Origin: UMGS1519 sp050951095
GTDB lineage: Bacteria; Actinomycetota; Coriobacteriia; Coriobacteriales; Eggerthellaceae
Reading direction: 5' to 3'
DNA length: 64,000 nt
NCBI GenBank assembly: GCA_050951095.1
Contig: JBMNIQ010000007.1
Location: 153,063-217,062 of the forward strand
This document shows, piece by piece, positions 8,367 to 17,052 of the stretch. A program made the position numbers and the translations under genes. The notes beneath the pieces were generated by a model. The model ran no database searches. It had not been told where the DNA came from and saw only the letters and a list, made by a program, of their open reading frames with translations. Each line of letters opens with the position of its first letter. The stretch's first letter is position 1.

Positions 8367-8861
8367 CTACATTGAGTGGTTTTCCTCCAAAGGATTGCGG
8401 CCATTCAGGAAATTGCTGTCATACGACAGCGGAGCGATGGGAGGCTCCTCGTCCGGATCCACCTCGCGCGGCACGTACATGGTGGACGTGTTGCGCACGC
8501 ATTCGCGCCCGTCGGCGTCGAAGATCTTCGTCTCCACCACCATGGTGGTGCGGCCGTTGTGCACGACGTCGCCCACGATGGTCACGTCGCGGCCGTCGAT
8601 CTTCAGGCCCTTGATGAAGTTCGTGTCGGACGTCAGCGTGATGACATGCTTGCCGCATGCGAAGGCCGCCGTGCTGCTGACCATATCCACCAGCACCATG
8701 ATGGCGCCGCCGTGCATGTTCCCGTACACGTTCTGAAGGCCCTGATGCGTGTCGATCTCCACCTTGCAATGGCCGGGCTCCAGCTCCGTCATGCGCATAT
8801 GGTCGAAGCCCTCCAGGCCGTGGATGTGGTTGATGCATCCCTGCAACAGATAATCTTCCAT
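8367..8861 (-). CDS. PaaI-type hotdog acyl-CoA thioesterase
   Basis: 164 residues with a single hotdog domain. HGLEGFDHMRMTELEPGH opens the fold and NVYGNMHGGAIMVLVDMVSS holds the conserved HGG-x-[IV]-x4-D motif that binds CoA esters. These enzymes hydrolyse acyl-CoA to acid plus CoA and commonly relieve CoA trapping in acid catabolism. The start is set by AAGGAAGG four bases upstream of the ATG. It lies between the hydratase and the CoA-transferase on the same strand. A very stable hairpin sits just before it, so its expression may be set separately from the hydratase. Confidence 0.85.
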   Translation of the reverse strand: MEDYLLQGCINHIHGLEGFDHMRMTELEPGHCKVEIDTHQGLQNVYGNMHGGAIMVLVDMVSSTAAFACGKHVITLTSDTNFIKGLKIDGRDVTIVGDVVHNGRTTMVVETKIFDADGRECVRNTSTMYVPREVDPDEEPPIAPLSYDSNFLNGRNPLEENHSM

Positions 8862-8881
8862 GATTCCTTCCTTACACAACA

Positions 8882-8917
8882 CCACGCGCGACCGGCATCT
8901 GCCATGGTCGCGCGTGG
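8882..8917 (-). terminator. Strong intercistronic hairpin between hydratase and thioesterase genes
   Basis: Perfect 12-bp GC-rich stem (8882-8893 with 8906-8917), continued inside by GGCA/TGCC. On the minus strand it is followed by TGTTGTGT rather than a clean T run, so it may attenuate transcription or protect the upstream mRNA end rather than fully terminate. Confidence 0.55.
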
Positions 8918-8974
8918 CGTACGTACTGCAGGGCACCGGTTTCGCGGCCGGCGCCCTGCGTTTCTGTATAAATC

Positions 8975-9859
8975 TTACAGGTTGCGGAACGCGTAGTTCT
9001 CGGGATGAGCCTTCACGTCGTCGCGGTTCTTCGGGTTCATCTTCACCACGCCGCGGCGAGCGTCGTCGGTCTGGGAAGCCAGAACCTGGTTGCGGTTCTC
9101 CATCTTGATCTGGGCATCGAAGCTGTTGTCCAGGGAGGACTGGATGGATTCCTTCGTCAGGCGCAGGCCCATGGGCGCGGAGTTGGCGCACATGGCCTCG
9201 GCCATCTTCACAGCCTCGTCGACAACCTGGTCATCGGGCACGACCTTGTTCGCGAAGCCCCAGGTGAGCAGCTCGTCGGCCTTGATGCGGCGGGCGGTCA
9301 TAAGAGCCTCGGCAGCGCGGGCGTAGCCCACGATGCGGGGCAGGTAGTACGAACCGGACATGTCCGTGCCGGTCAGGCCGATGTTCAGGTAGCCGGCCTG
9401 CATCTTGTAGGACTCGCCCAGAACGCGCAGGTCGCATGCGCAGGACAGGGACAGGCCGCCGCCGATGGCGTGGCCCTTCAGAGCACCGATGATGGGCTGC
9501 GGGCAGGCGCGCATGTTCACGGCCTGGTCGGAGCAGATGGTCTGCATGATGTAGAAGTCGCGCTGGGCACGGCCCATGCCCTCTTCCACAGGAGGCTCGA
9601 GGTTCAGGTCGTTCAGCTCGAAGCCGGCGCAGAAGGACTTGCCTTCGCCCGTCAGAACGATGACGCGGCAGTTCGGGTCCATGCGAACCTTCTTCAGGTA
9701 ATCGTTGAACTCGGCCATCTGCTCATAGGACATGGCATTCAGGCTGTGGGCGTTGTTGAAAGAAACCACATGGATGGGGCCGCGGACATCCACGATCAGC
9801 TTGTTGTAATCGTTGTACGTGAATTCCGGCAGATAGTAATCATCCTGATATACGCTCAT
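8975..9859 (-). CDS. Enoyl-CoA hydratase/isomerase family protein (CaiD-like)
   Basis: 294 residues of the crotonase superfamily. The oxyanion-hole segments are GKSFCAGFELND near residue 75 and KGHAIGGGLSLSCACDLR near 130. The second motif is followed by MQAGYLNIGLTGTDMSGSYYL, the region that normally supplies a catalytic acid. Here the usual Glu positions are replaced by Gly-Leu-Thr-Gly-Thr-Asp, so the reaction may differ from simple hydration. The start is fixed by AGGAGG nine bases upstream. It is the first of three clustered genes with a thioesterase and a CoA-transferase. Candidate reactions are hydration of crotonobetainyl-CoA or a related enoyl-CoA. Confidence 0.85.
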   Translation of the reverse strand: MSVYQDDYYLPEFTYNDYNKLIVDVRGPIHVVSFNNAHSLNAMSYEQMAEFNDYLKKVRMDPNCRVIVLTGEGKSFCAGFELNDLNLEPPVEEGMGRAQRDFYIMQTICSDQAVNMRACPQPIIGALKGHAIGGGLSLSCACDLRVLGESYKMQAGYLNIGLTGTDMSGSYYLPRIVGYARAAEALMTARRIKADELLTWGFANKVVPDDQVVDEAVKMAEAMCANSAPMGLRLTKESIQSSLDNSFDAQIKMENRNQVLASQTDDARRGVVKMNPKNRDDVKAHPENYAFRNL

Positions 9860-9925
9860 GGATATATTCCTCCTGTACTCTTCAAATCGAGCGAGCGGCA
9901 ACGAGAGTTGCCCGTGCAACACCTC

Positions 9926-9931
9926 ATTATA
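9926..9931 (-). promoter_or_regulatory. -10 box for the hydratase gene
   Basis: Minus-strand TATAAT 67 bases upstream of the start at 9859. The -35 region is poor. A ten-base string TCTTTCAATC just upstream also occurs upstream of the dehydrogenase at 5871, a possible shared site. Confidence 0.5.
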
Positions 9932-10096
9932 GCTGTAATCTTTCGTTTTCACCTTAAGTTATAGGCGGAATCTTTCAATCACCGCTTGGGAAGGCGCACC
10001 CGCCCTGTCAGGGGAAATGCCGGAGCATACCCGAACGCCCCGCCCGAACCGAAGGGCGCAGGCGCGGATGCCGGTCCGGGAGGGAATGCCGGACGG

Positions 10097-10600
10097 CTAC
10101 AGCAGCATCTCGCGTGCGACGGACTCCGCTTCCTCGGCGGAGATGCCGTGCGAAGCCGCCACCACGTGGACGATGAGCTCGAAGCCGCGCGTGGCAAGCT
10201 CGTTGTCCTTGCCGGACAGCGACTTGTCCTCCGCCTCCACGAACTCGTAGCGCTTATGGTACAGGCGCTCCAGCTTGATGATGTCCACCAGATCGCCGGA
10301 GGACAGGATGGAACGGGCGGCATTGATGCGCTTGTTGCGATTGTCGATCCACTTGAATTCCCGGCCCTCTTCGGACTGGACGAACAGATCGGCCACCTCT
10401 TCCTTCGTAGGCACCGGGCGGATGGTCATATCCGCCTTGTCCACGGGAACGTACGACGTGCCGCCCAGATGGTGCTTCGTCTCATAGGCGGGGCTGAGGA
10501 TGTAGTAATTACGCGCAGGCATGTTCGCAATAGACTCTTCGCGCATATCGTCGATGGTATACACGTCCGTGCCCTTCAATACGTAATCCCCAACCTGCAT
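10097..10600 (-). CDS. CarD family transcriptional regulator
   Basis: 167 residues. The first 65 residues form the RNA-polymerase-interacting domain of the CarD/TRCF family: VGDYVLKGTDVYTIDD at the start, MPARNYYILSP, then a segment equivalent to the strand contacting the polymerase beta subunit (TSYVPVDKADMTIRPV). The rest is helical (RSILSSGDLVDIIKLERLYHK), as in CdnL/CarD DNA-binding helices. Such proteins stabilise open complexes at rRNA and housekeeping promoters or act as specialised regulators. The start has GGAG seven to eight bases upstream and a TATAAT -10 box 50 bases before the ATG. The neighbouring universal stress gene suggests a general stress role, by inference. Confidence 0.85.
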   Translation of the reverse strand: MQVGDYVLKGTDVYTIDDMREESIANMPARNYYILSPAYETKHHLGGTSYVPVDKADMTIRPVPTKEEVADLFVQSEEGREFKWIDNRNKRINAARSILSSGDLVDIIKLERLYHKRYEFVEAEDKSLSGKDNELATRGFELIVHVVAASHGISAEEAESVAREMLL

Positions 10601-10649
10601 GCTCCACGCTCCTGATTCTTCTTTGCTCCTCGTCTATTTCTACATAGTT

Positions 10650-10655
10650 ATTATA
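10650..10655 (-). promoter_or_regulatory. -10 box for carD
   Basis: Minus-strand TATAAT in an AT-rich pocket 50 bases upstream of the start codon at 10600. No clear -35 box is visible. Confidence 0.5.
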
Positions 10656-10690
10656 CGTGGGAAATATGGTCTTTGCATGTATGGATAACG

Positions 10691-10722
10691 GCAAAGGGTC
10701 CTCCCTTTTCGGGGAAGACCCT
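10691..10722 (-). terminator. Hairpin downstream of the universal stress gene
   Basis: AGGGTC and GACCCT with inner CCC/GGG pairing form a stem after the stop at 10785. On the minus strand TTTGCC follows, so it is a modest intrinsic terminator. Confidence 0.6.
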
Positions 10723-10784
10723 GCTCACAGACGTATGACGTGCAGCTGCCGAAGGCGGCGGCCTGCCGATTCGCGAACCAGCTG

Positions 10785-11210
10785 CTAGGCCTTGATAACC
10801 AGCACGGGCACCTTCACGGTGTTCAGGACGGCATGGCTGACGCTGCCGAAGTACTGCTTCACGGCGCCCAGGCCGCGGCTGCCGATGATCACCAGGGCCA
10901 CCGGGTTCGACTCGACGTAGTCGATCAGCGGCTTGGGAGCGGACGGCGCATTGACGACGGTGACCTTGTACTCCACGCCCTTGTCCGCCAGGTACGCCTC
11001 GGCCTTCTGCGCCACGCGTTCGCCGGCCGCATCCAGCACGGCGGCCAGCGACGGCGACGTCATGGCCTGCGTCTTCAGGTTCGTGGTAATAACGTTCACA
11101 TGCATGACGGTCAGTTTTGAGCCGTAGCGCTTTGCCATGTCGCAAGCGGTTTCAAGAGCTTTTTGGGCAATGTCAGAGCCATCGTAGGCAACAAGGATGT
11201 TCTCGAACAT
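10785..11210 (-). CDS. Universal stress protein (UspA family)
   Basis: 141 residues, one Usp domain. ILVAYDGSD at the N-terminus supplies the ATP-binding aspartate. GSRGLGAVKQYFGSVS near residue 112 fits the G-x2-G-x9-G-S/T motif of ATP-binding members. Cytosolic; related proteins respond to starvation, anaerobiosis or stress by binding ATP or partner proteins. The start has GAAAGGAACC upstream. It sits near carD and close to a second, only distantly similar usp gene (11935-12405). Confidence 0.9.
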   Translation of the reverse strand: MFENILVAYDGSDIAQKALETACDMAKRYGSKLTVMHVNVITTNLKTQAMTSPSLAAVLDAAGERVAQKAEAYLADKGVEYKVTVVNAPSAPKPLIDYVESNPVALVIIGSRGLGAVKQYFGSVSHAVLNTVKVPVLVIKA

Positions 11211-11333
11211 GATGGTTCCTTTCTCGGGATTTGACTTGTCTCCATTATTACCTAATATGGCCAGAAAATAGCAATGAAATGCATCAATTGTCAGCCCAAC
11301 GGTTCAATGTGTGCATAGGCGAAAGGAGCGGAT

Positions 11334-11852
11334 ATGGCCGAATACGAGCACATCGTGCACCCGTTCGCGCCGATCGTCACACCCGCCGCACGCGTGCTGG
11401 TGCTGGGCTCGCTGCCGTCGAAGCTCTCGCGCGAGAACGATTTCTACTACGGGAACCCCCGCAACCGGTTCTGGCAGGTCATGTCCGCCGTGCTGGACCA
11501 GCCCGTGCCCGCCGACATACCGCAGAAGACGAGGCTGCTGAACGAGCACGGCATTGCGCTCTGGGACGTGATAGCGGAATGCGATATCCGCGGATCGAGC
11601 GACGCCAGCATCCGCAACGCGCGTCCCGTGGACATCGCCCGCGTGCGCGACGTATGCCGGCTGCGCGCCATGTTCGCGAACGGGCATACGGCCGAGCGCC
11701 TGTTCAAGCGCTACCTGGCGAAAGACCTGCCGGGCATTCCCTTCGCATGCCTGCCGTCCACCAGTCCGGCGAATGCCGCCTGGAGGCTGCCGCAGCTGGA
11801 AAGCGCATGGGCGCAGGCCCTGGCGCCGTATCTGGAAGAACCCCGGGCATAG
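11334..11852 (+). CDS. DNA-deoxyinosine glycosylase (UDG family 6 / Mug superfamily)
   Basis: 172 residues with the uracil-DNA glycosylase fold. VLVLGSLPSKLSRENDFYY plus GNPRNRFW near residues 20-48 is the family motif 1 region, and LPSTSPANAAW near 138 is motif 2 with the leucine-intercalation loop. This combination is typical of hypoxanthine-DNA glycosylases, which remove deaminated adenine from DNA. The start at 11334 is set by AAAGGAG six to seven bases upstream. It is a single gene between two universal stress genes on the other strand, probably with its own promoter. Confidence 0.85.
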   Translation: MAEYEHIVHPFAPIVTPAARVLVLGSLPSKLSRENDFYYGNPRNRFWQVMSAVLDQPVPADIPQKTRLLNEHGIALWDVIAECDIRGSSDASIRNARPVDIARVRDVCRLRAMFANGHTAERLFKRYLAKDLPGIPFACLPSTSPANAAWRLPQLESAWAQALAPYLEEPRA

Positions 11853-11894
11853 CACCGCACGGAGCGTCGGAATCCCGGCGGATGAGACGGCATG

Positions 11895-11916
11895 CGCGCC
11901 CGCCGAAGCGGGCGCG
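11895..11916. repeat. GC-rich hairpin between convergent genes
   Basis: CGCGCCCGC-CGAA-GCGGGCGCG: nine perfect pairs and a CGAA tetraloop between the glycosylase and usp stop codons. No T run follows on either strand. It may block polymerase from both sides or only stabilise mRNA ends. Confidence 0.5.
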
Positions 11917-11934
11917 AGCCGCCGTCAAGGATTG

Positions 11935-12405
11935 CTATTTCACCACGAAGACGGGCATCTCCGCAGCGCGCACCACCGCGTAGCTGACGGAGCCCATCAT
12001 GCCCTGCAGCGCGTTCAGGCCGCGGCAGCCCATGACGATGAGGTCGCATTCGTGGTCGTACGCGTAATTCAGGATGGCATGCTGCGGGCGGCCGGTTGCC
12101 ACCTTGTACAGGATCTTGTTCGGGGCGTCCTTCACCACGTCCGCCACGCTCTTCTCCACCTCGCGGCGCTTCTCGTCGCGATACGACCGCTCCATCGTGT
12201 TCGCCGCGCCGGTGTCCAGGGACTGGATGCCCGCCATGCGGGCGGCCGCCTCGAACGTCACGTCCTCGCTCTGCTTCGGCTCGGTGACGTACAGCACGGT
12301 GACCACAGCCTCGGGGTCGTCGGACACCAATTCCAGCGCCCGCTGCAGCGCATGCGTGGCATGGACGGATTTGTCGTACGGAACGAGCACGTTCTTGTAG
12401 ATCAT
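11935..12405 (-). CDS. Universal stress protein (UspA family), second gene
   Basis: 156 residues. NVLVPYDKSV opens the domain and GCRGLNALQGMMGSVS near residue 127 carries the G-x2-G-x9-G-S ATP-binding motif. It is longer than the usp at 10785 and has an insertion rich in charged residues (about residues 60-100). It is divergent from the CoA ligase at 12533 across a 127-base region with a minus-strand TACAAT -10 (12465-12470). Function beyond stress-related ATP binding is not evident. Confidence 0.9.
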   Translation of the reverse strand: MIYKNVLVPYDKSVHATHALQRALELVSDDPEAVVTVLYVTEPKQSEDVTFEAAARMAGIQSLDTGAANTMERSYRDEKRREVEKSVADVVKDAPNKILYKVATGRPQHAILNYAYDHECDLIVMGCRGLNALQGMMGSVSYAVVRAAEMPVFVVK

Positions 12406-12532
12406 GATGCCTTCCCTTCGCGAAAAAGCGTCGTACCATGCGGCGCTTTCTTAGGCTGAGGCATATTGTAACGTAGTAGTATGTCCCGCAAGTAAACTCT
12501 CGCCGAAAGCTCGGCGGAAAGAAGGAACGGTC

Positions 12533-14173
<1,641 letters not shown>

Positions 14174-14209
14174 GCGCCACCGCTTCAGCCCACATTCCGT
14201 ATGCTTGCC

Positions 14210-14241
14210 GCACCCGCCGCGAATCGTTCCGCGGCGGGTGC
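14210..14241 (+). terminator. Hairpin after the CoA ligase gene
   Basis: Perfect 11-bp stem (14210-14220 with 14231-14241) and a ten-base loop, followed by TTCGCTATAAT. The weak T run makes termination incomplete at best, and the -10 box of the next gene begins six bases later. Confidence 0.6.
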
Positions 14242-14246
14242 TTCGC

Positions 14247-14252
14247 TATAAT
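14247..14252 (+). promoter_or_regulatory. -10 box for the GH25 gene
   Basis: Perfect TATAAT 81 bases upstream of the ATG at 14333. A -35 box would fall inside the preceding hairpin and is not recognisable. Confidence 0.45.
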
Positions 14253-14332
14253 CGGAAGCGAACGAAACGCGCGCCCATGCGCCTTCCCGCACACTGGCGC
14301 GCAGAACTGCACCACCAGATGCAAGGAGCTCT

Positions 14333-15286
14333 ATGGCAACACGCCGTCCTACCGCATCGCATTCCGCCAATGCACGCCGCCCCATCCGCCTGATACTGCT
14401 GGCCGTGGCGATAGCCTGCGTCATCGCCCTGTTCGCGAATCTGGGCACGTCCGGCTGCCAAGGCGGCGGCGATGACCAGCCCACCGCCGCCGAACAGGCC
14501 GAATACGCCGGCAAAACGCTGTACCAGTACAACCTGGACCGCGGCGCGCTGGCGCTCAACGACTACGACTATTCGAACCTGGAGAGCTACGACGGCAACA
14601 AGTACTACGTGAAGGACAGCAACGTGGTGTCGAAGATGGGCATCGACGTGTCCGAGAGCCAGAACGGCATCAACTGGTCGAAGGTGGCGGCCAGCGGCAT
14701 CGACTTCGCCATGATCCGCCTGGGCTACCGCGGCTACACGGAAGGCAAGGTGCAGAAGGACGCGAACTACGCCACGAACATCAAGGAGGCGAAGGCGGCC
14801 GGCCTGAAGGTGGGCGTGTACTTCTTCTCCCAGGCCACCACGGAAGACGAGGCCCGCGAAGAGGCGAAATACGTCGTGGACCACCTGGGCAGCACGCAGC
14901 TGGATTACCCCGTGGTGTTCGACCTGGAAACGGACGTGAACGACAATGCGCGGACGAAGGACCTGACCTCCGACGAGATCACGGCCGCCACGCTGGCATT
15001 CTGCCAGACCATCGAAGATGCCGGCTACACGCCCATGGTGTACCTGAATAAGGAAGCGGCCACGCACAAGTTCGACCTATCGCAGCTGCAGAGCTATCCC
15101 CTGTGGTATGCCGAGTACAACGATACGCCCACGCTGGGCTTCGACTTCGCCATGTGGCAGTACACGGAGAACGGCACCGCCTTCGGCGTCGACGGCGACG
15201 TAGACCTGGACCTGCTCTTCGACGAATCGAAGCTGGCCGTGAAGACGAGCGACGGCCAGGGCTCGTCAAGCTCCACCGCATCGTAG
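14333..15286 (+). CDS. GH25 lysozyme/muramidase, membrane-anchored
   Basis: 317 residues. Residues 17-37 form one hydrophobic segment after a basic tail, giving an N-terminal membrane anchor or uncleaved signal. Residues 101-315 form a GH25 domain: GIDVSESQNGINW with Asp105, then YPVVFDLET with Asp197 and Glu199, the catalytic pair of this family. It should cut the MurNAc-GlcNAc bond of peptidoglycan outside the membrane, for growth, separation or turnover. Cys42 after GTSG is a poor lipobox, so I do not call it a lipoprotein. The C-terminus is a short Ser-rich tail with no wall-binding repeats. The start has AAGGAG six bases upstream. Confidence 0.9.
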   Translation: MATRRPTASHSANARRPIRLILLAVAIACVIALFANLGTSGCQGGGDDQPTAAEQAEYAGKTLYQYNLDRGALALNDYDYSNLESYDGNKYYVKDSNVVSKMGIDVSESQNGINWSKVAASGIDFAMIRLGYRGYTEGKVQKDANYATNIKEAKAAGLKVGVYFFSQATTEDEAREEAKYVVDHLGSTQLDYPVVFDLETDVNDNARTKDLTSDEITAATLAFCQTIEDAGYTPMVYLNKEAATHKFDLSQLQSYPLWYAEYNDTPTLGFDFAMWQYTENGTAFGVDGDVDLDLLFDESKLAVKTSDGQGSSSSTAS

Positions 15287-15614
15287 CGCCCCGCGCATCG
15301 CGGTGCCCCGCCCGGGCGGCGGCATGCGTCTTGCAACGGCGTGCACCTCGCAGCGCCCTGCGTCTTGCAGCGGCATGCGCCGCACACCGAGCCGTGCGTC
15401 CTTTCGGCGGATGCCTTCTTCCGTCGGTGCCCCGCAGACGTGCGGTTTCGCGCCGCCGCAGCCGATTTTTCGCCGCCCGCCACCCATAGCATCCCGTTTC
15501 CCGATACAATATTCTTTACGTGTAATGCTCTGGCATGCTTTTTTGTTGCGCATTTCACAGCAGATGCTGCCAGACGGGCTCCGGCCCGAATGTCCCTTAT
15601 GAAAGGTTCTGCTC
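15287..15614. other. Gene-free spacer with short imperfect direct repeats
   Basis: 328 bases between the GH25 gene and a small membrane peptide gene. The first half is very GC-rich and contains three imperfect copies of a unit starting TGCGTC. The second half is AT-richer and has a possible -10 TACAAT at 15505-15510 for the downstream genes. I see no conserved reading frame or RNA fold that I can name. Confidence 0.4.
15325..15415. repeat. Three imperfect direct repeats, about 35-base period
   Basis: Copies begin at 15325, 15359 and 15395. The first two share TGCGTCTTGCA-x-CGGC-x-TGC; the third keeps TGCGTC and GGCG-x-ATGC only. They may be remnants of a tandem repeat or binding sites. Confidence 0.4.
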
Positions 15615-15716
15615 ATGGCCAGATACAAGATGAATGTCAAGAACGTGGTAGAGATCATCGTCGCTGCCGCCATCACATTCCTCATCCTGGAGCTGCTCGG
15701 CGTTTTCTACGGCTAG
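15615..15716 (+). CDS. Small single-pass membrane peptide, 33 residues
   Basis: A short open frame with GAAAGG nine bases upstream. The peptide has a basic start (MARYKMNVKN) and one hydrophobic helix (VVEIIVAAAITFLILELLGV), ending FYG. It stands 52 bases before the nfeD-like gene on the same strand and fills an otherwise empty stretch. I do not recognise a family. Small hydrophobic peptides like this often regulate a membrane partner; the NfeD protein is the obvious candidate. The reading frame is too short for statistics, so the case rests on ribosome site, topology and position. Confidence 0.55.
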   Translation: MARYKMNVKNVVEIIVAAAITFLILELLGVFYG

Positions 15717-15768
15717 CGCGCAGCGCGTTCGGACGAACCCTATTCGCTCAAAGGAGACTGAGAGATCC

Positions 15769-16206
15769 ATGCCCGATATTCTGCTGACCCTCTGGATCAT
15801 CGCCACATTCATCCTGCTGATCACGGAATTCACGAAGGTCACCGGCGACTTCTTCCCATTCGTGGGCGGCGGCGTGGGCGCCATCGTGTGCTTCCTGCTG
15901 GGATTCGACCCGGTGATCCAGGTGGTGGTGTTCGCCGTCATCTCCGCCGTGCTGTGGTTCACGGCGCGGCCGGTGTTCCAGCGTCGCCAACGCGACCTGG
16001 TAGCGAAGCCGGCCATTGACCCGGATGCCCATATCGGCGAAAAGGTGCTGGTCACGGGCAAGATCGATGATCGCGGCTGGGGCCGCATCGCGCTGGGCGA
16101 CACGGAATACCGCGCCCGTGCCGAGAACCCCGCCGAGAAGTACAACGTGGCCGATCACGTAAAGATCGTCGGCGTGGACGGCCAGTGGGTTATCGTGCGG
16201 AAGTAA
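15769..16206 (+). CDS. NfeD-like membrane protein
   Basis: 145 residues. Two or three hydrophobic helices occupy residues 5-65 (ILLTLWIIATFILLI, then VGAIVCFLLGF and VVVFAVISAVLWF). A soluble beta-barrel follows (HIGEKVLVTGKIDDRGWGRI through VKIVGVDGQWVIVRK), which is the OB-fold of NfeD family proteins. These usually pair with stomatin/flotillin-type proteins or membrane proteases in membrane quality control; no such partner is next to it here. AAAGGAG lies 12 bases before the ATG, a little far. Confidence 0.85.
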   Translation: MPDILLTLWIIATFILLITEFTKVTGDFFPFVGGGVGAIVCFLLGFDPVIQVVVFAVISAVLWFTARPVFQRRQRDLVAKPAIDPDAHIGEKVLVTGKIDDRGWGRIALGDTEYRARAENPAEKYNVADHVKIVGVDGQWVIVRK

Positions 16207-16305
16207 ACCTGCATGGATATGCCGGAGGCGCACCGGCAGCAACATACGGCCGGCGAATAGGCGGCCGTCCCGCCCTGCGCGGGGGTGATTGGGAAAGGTG
16301 GAACA

Positions 16306-17040
16306 ATGAAAGTCGCGTACTTCCCCGGGTGCATGGTAGACATGATGTACCCCGAGGTGGGCATCGCAGGCCTCCATGTCTTGGAGCGCTTGGGCTGCCA
16401 AGTGGAGTTGCCGAAGAACCAGGTCTGCTGCGGACAGCCGCTGCTGAACTCCGGTTACACGAAGGAAACGCTGCCGATGACCAAGAACATCATCGACGCG
16501 TACAGCCAGTACGACTGCGTGGTGTCCCTGACCGGCTCCTGCATGTTCGCCATCGTGGACGAATATCCGAAGCTGCTGGGCAACGACCCCATCTACGGGC
16601 CGCGCATCAAGCGCCTGCAGTCCAGCTTCCATGAATTCACGGACTTCATTGTCAACGTCCTGGGCGTCACCGATGTCGGAGCGCATCTGGACGCAAAGGT
16701 CACGTACCACAAAAGCTGCCACCTGACGCGTCTGCTGGGCGTGAAGGAGCCTCCGCTGACGCTTCTGGAGAACGTCCACGGCCTGGAATACGTGGAGATG
16801 GAGCACGCGGACCGCTGCTGCGGCTTCGGCGGCACGTTCTCCGTGAAGGAGCCGGCCATCTCCGGCGAGATGGTGAAGGAGAAATGCCGCACCATCGCCG
16901 CAACCGGCGCCGACATCGTCTGCGGTGCCGATCAGGCCTGCCTGATGAACATCAAGGGCGGCCTGGCGCGCCTGCGCCGCGACGGCGAGATCGACCGCGA
17001 CATCCGCGTCATGCACATCGCCGAGATTCTGGACAACTAG
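16306..17040 (+). CDS. lutA: Lactate utilisation protein LutA (CCG-domain Fe-S subunit)
   Basis: 244 residues with two cysteine-rich CCG domains: CGQPL preceded by CC near residue 39, and CCGFGGTFS near 168, each with its upstream cysteine (FPGC; KSCHLTR). In LutABC, LutA works with the iron-sulfur protein LutB and with LutC to oxidise L-lactate to pyruvate. The start at 16306 was chosen for GGGAAAGGTGG just before it; an upstream in-frame ATG at 16285 overlaps that site. It is the first gene of lutABC, separated from lutB by 12 bases. Confidence 0.92.
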   Translation: MKVAYFPGCMVDMMYPEVGIAGLHVLERLGCQVELPKNQVCCGQPLLNSGYTKETLPMTKNIIDAYSQYDCVVSLTGSCMFAIVDEYPKLLGNDPIYGPRIKRLQSSFHEFTDFIVNVLGVTDVGAHLDAKVTYHKSCHLTRLLGVKEPPLTLLENVHGLEYVEMEHADRCCGFGGTFSVKEPAISGEMVKEKCRTIAATGADIVCGADQACLMNIKGGLARLRRDGEIDRDIRVMHIAEILDN

Positions 17041-17052
17041 GAGCGCAGCCGA

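Noticed and set aside
14333..15286. GH25 protein as a lipoprotein
   Set aside because: GTSGC lacks leucine or similar at -3, so it is a poor lipobox; a plain membrane anchor is safer.
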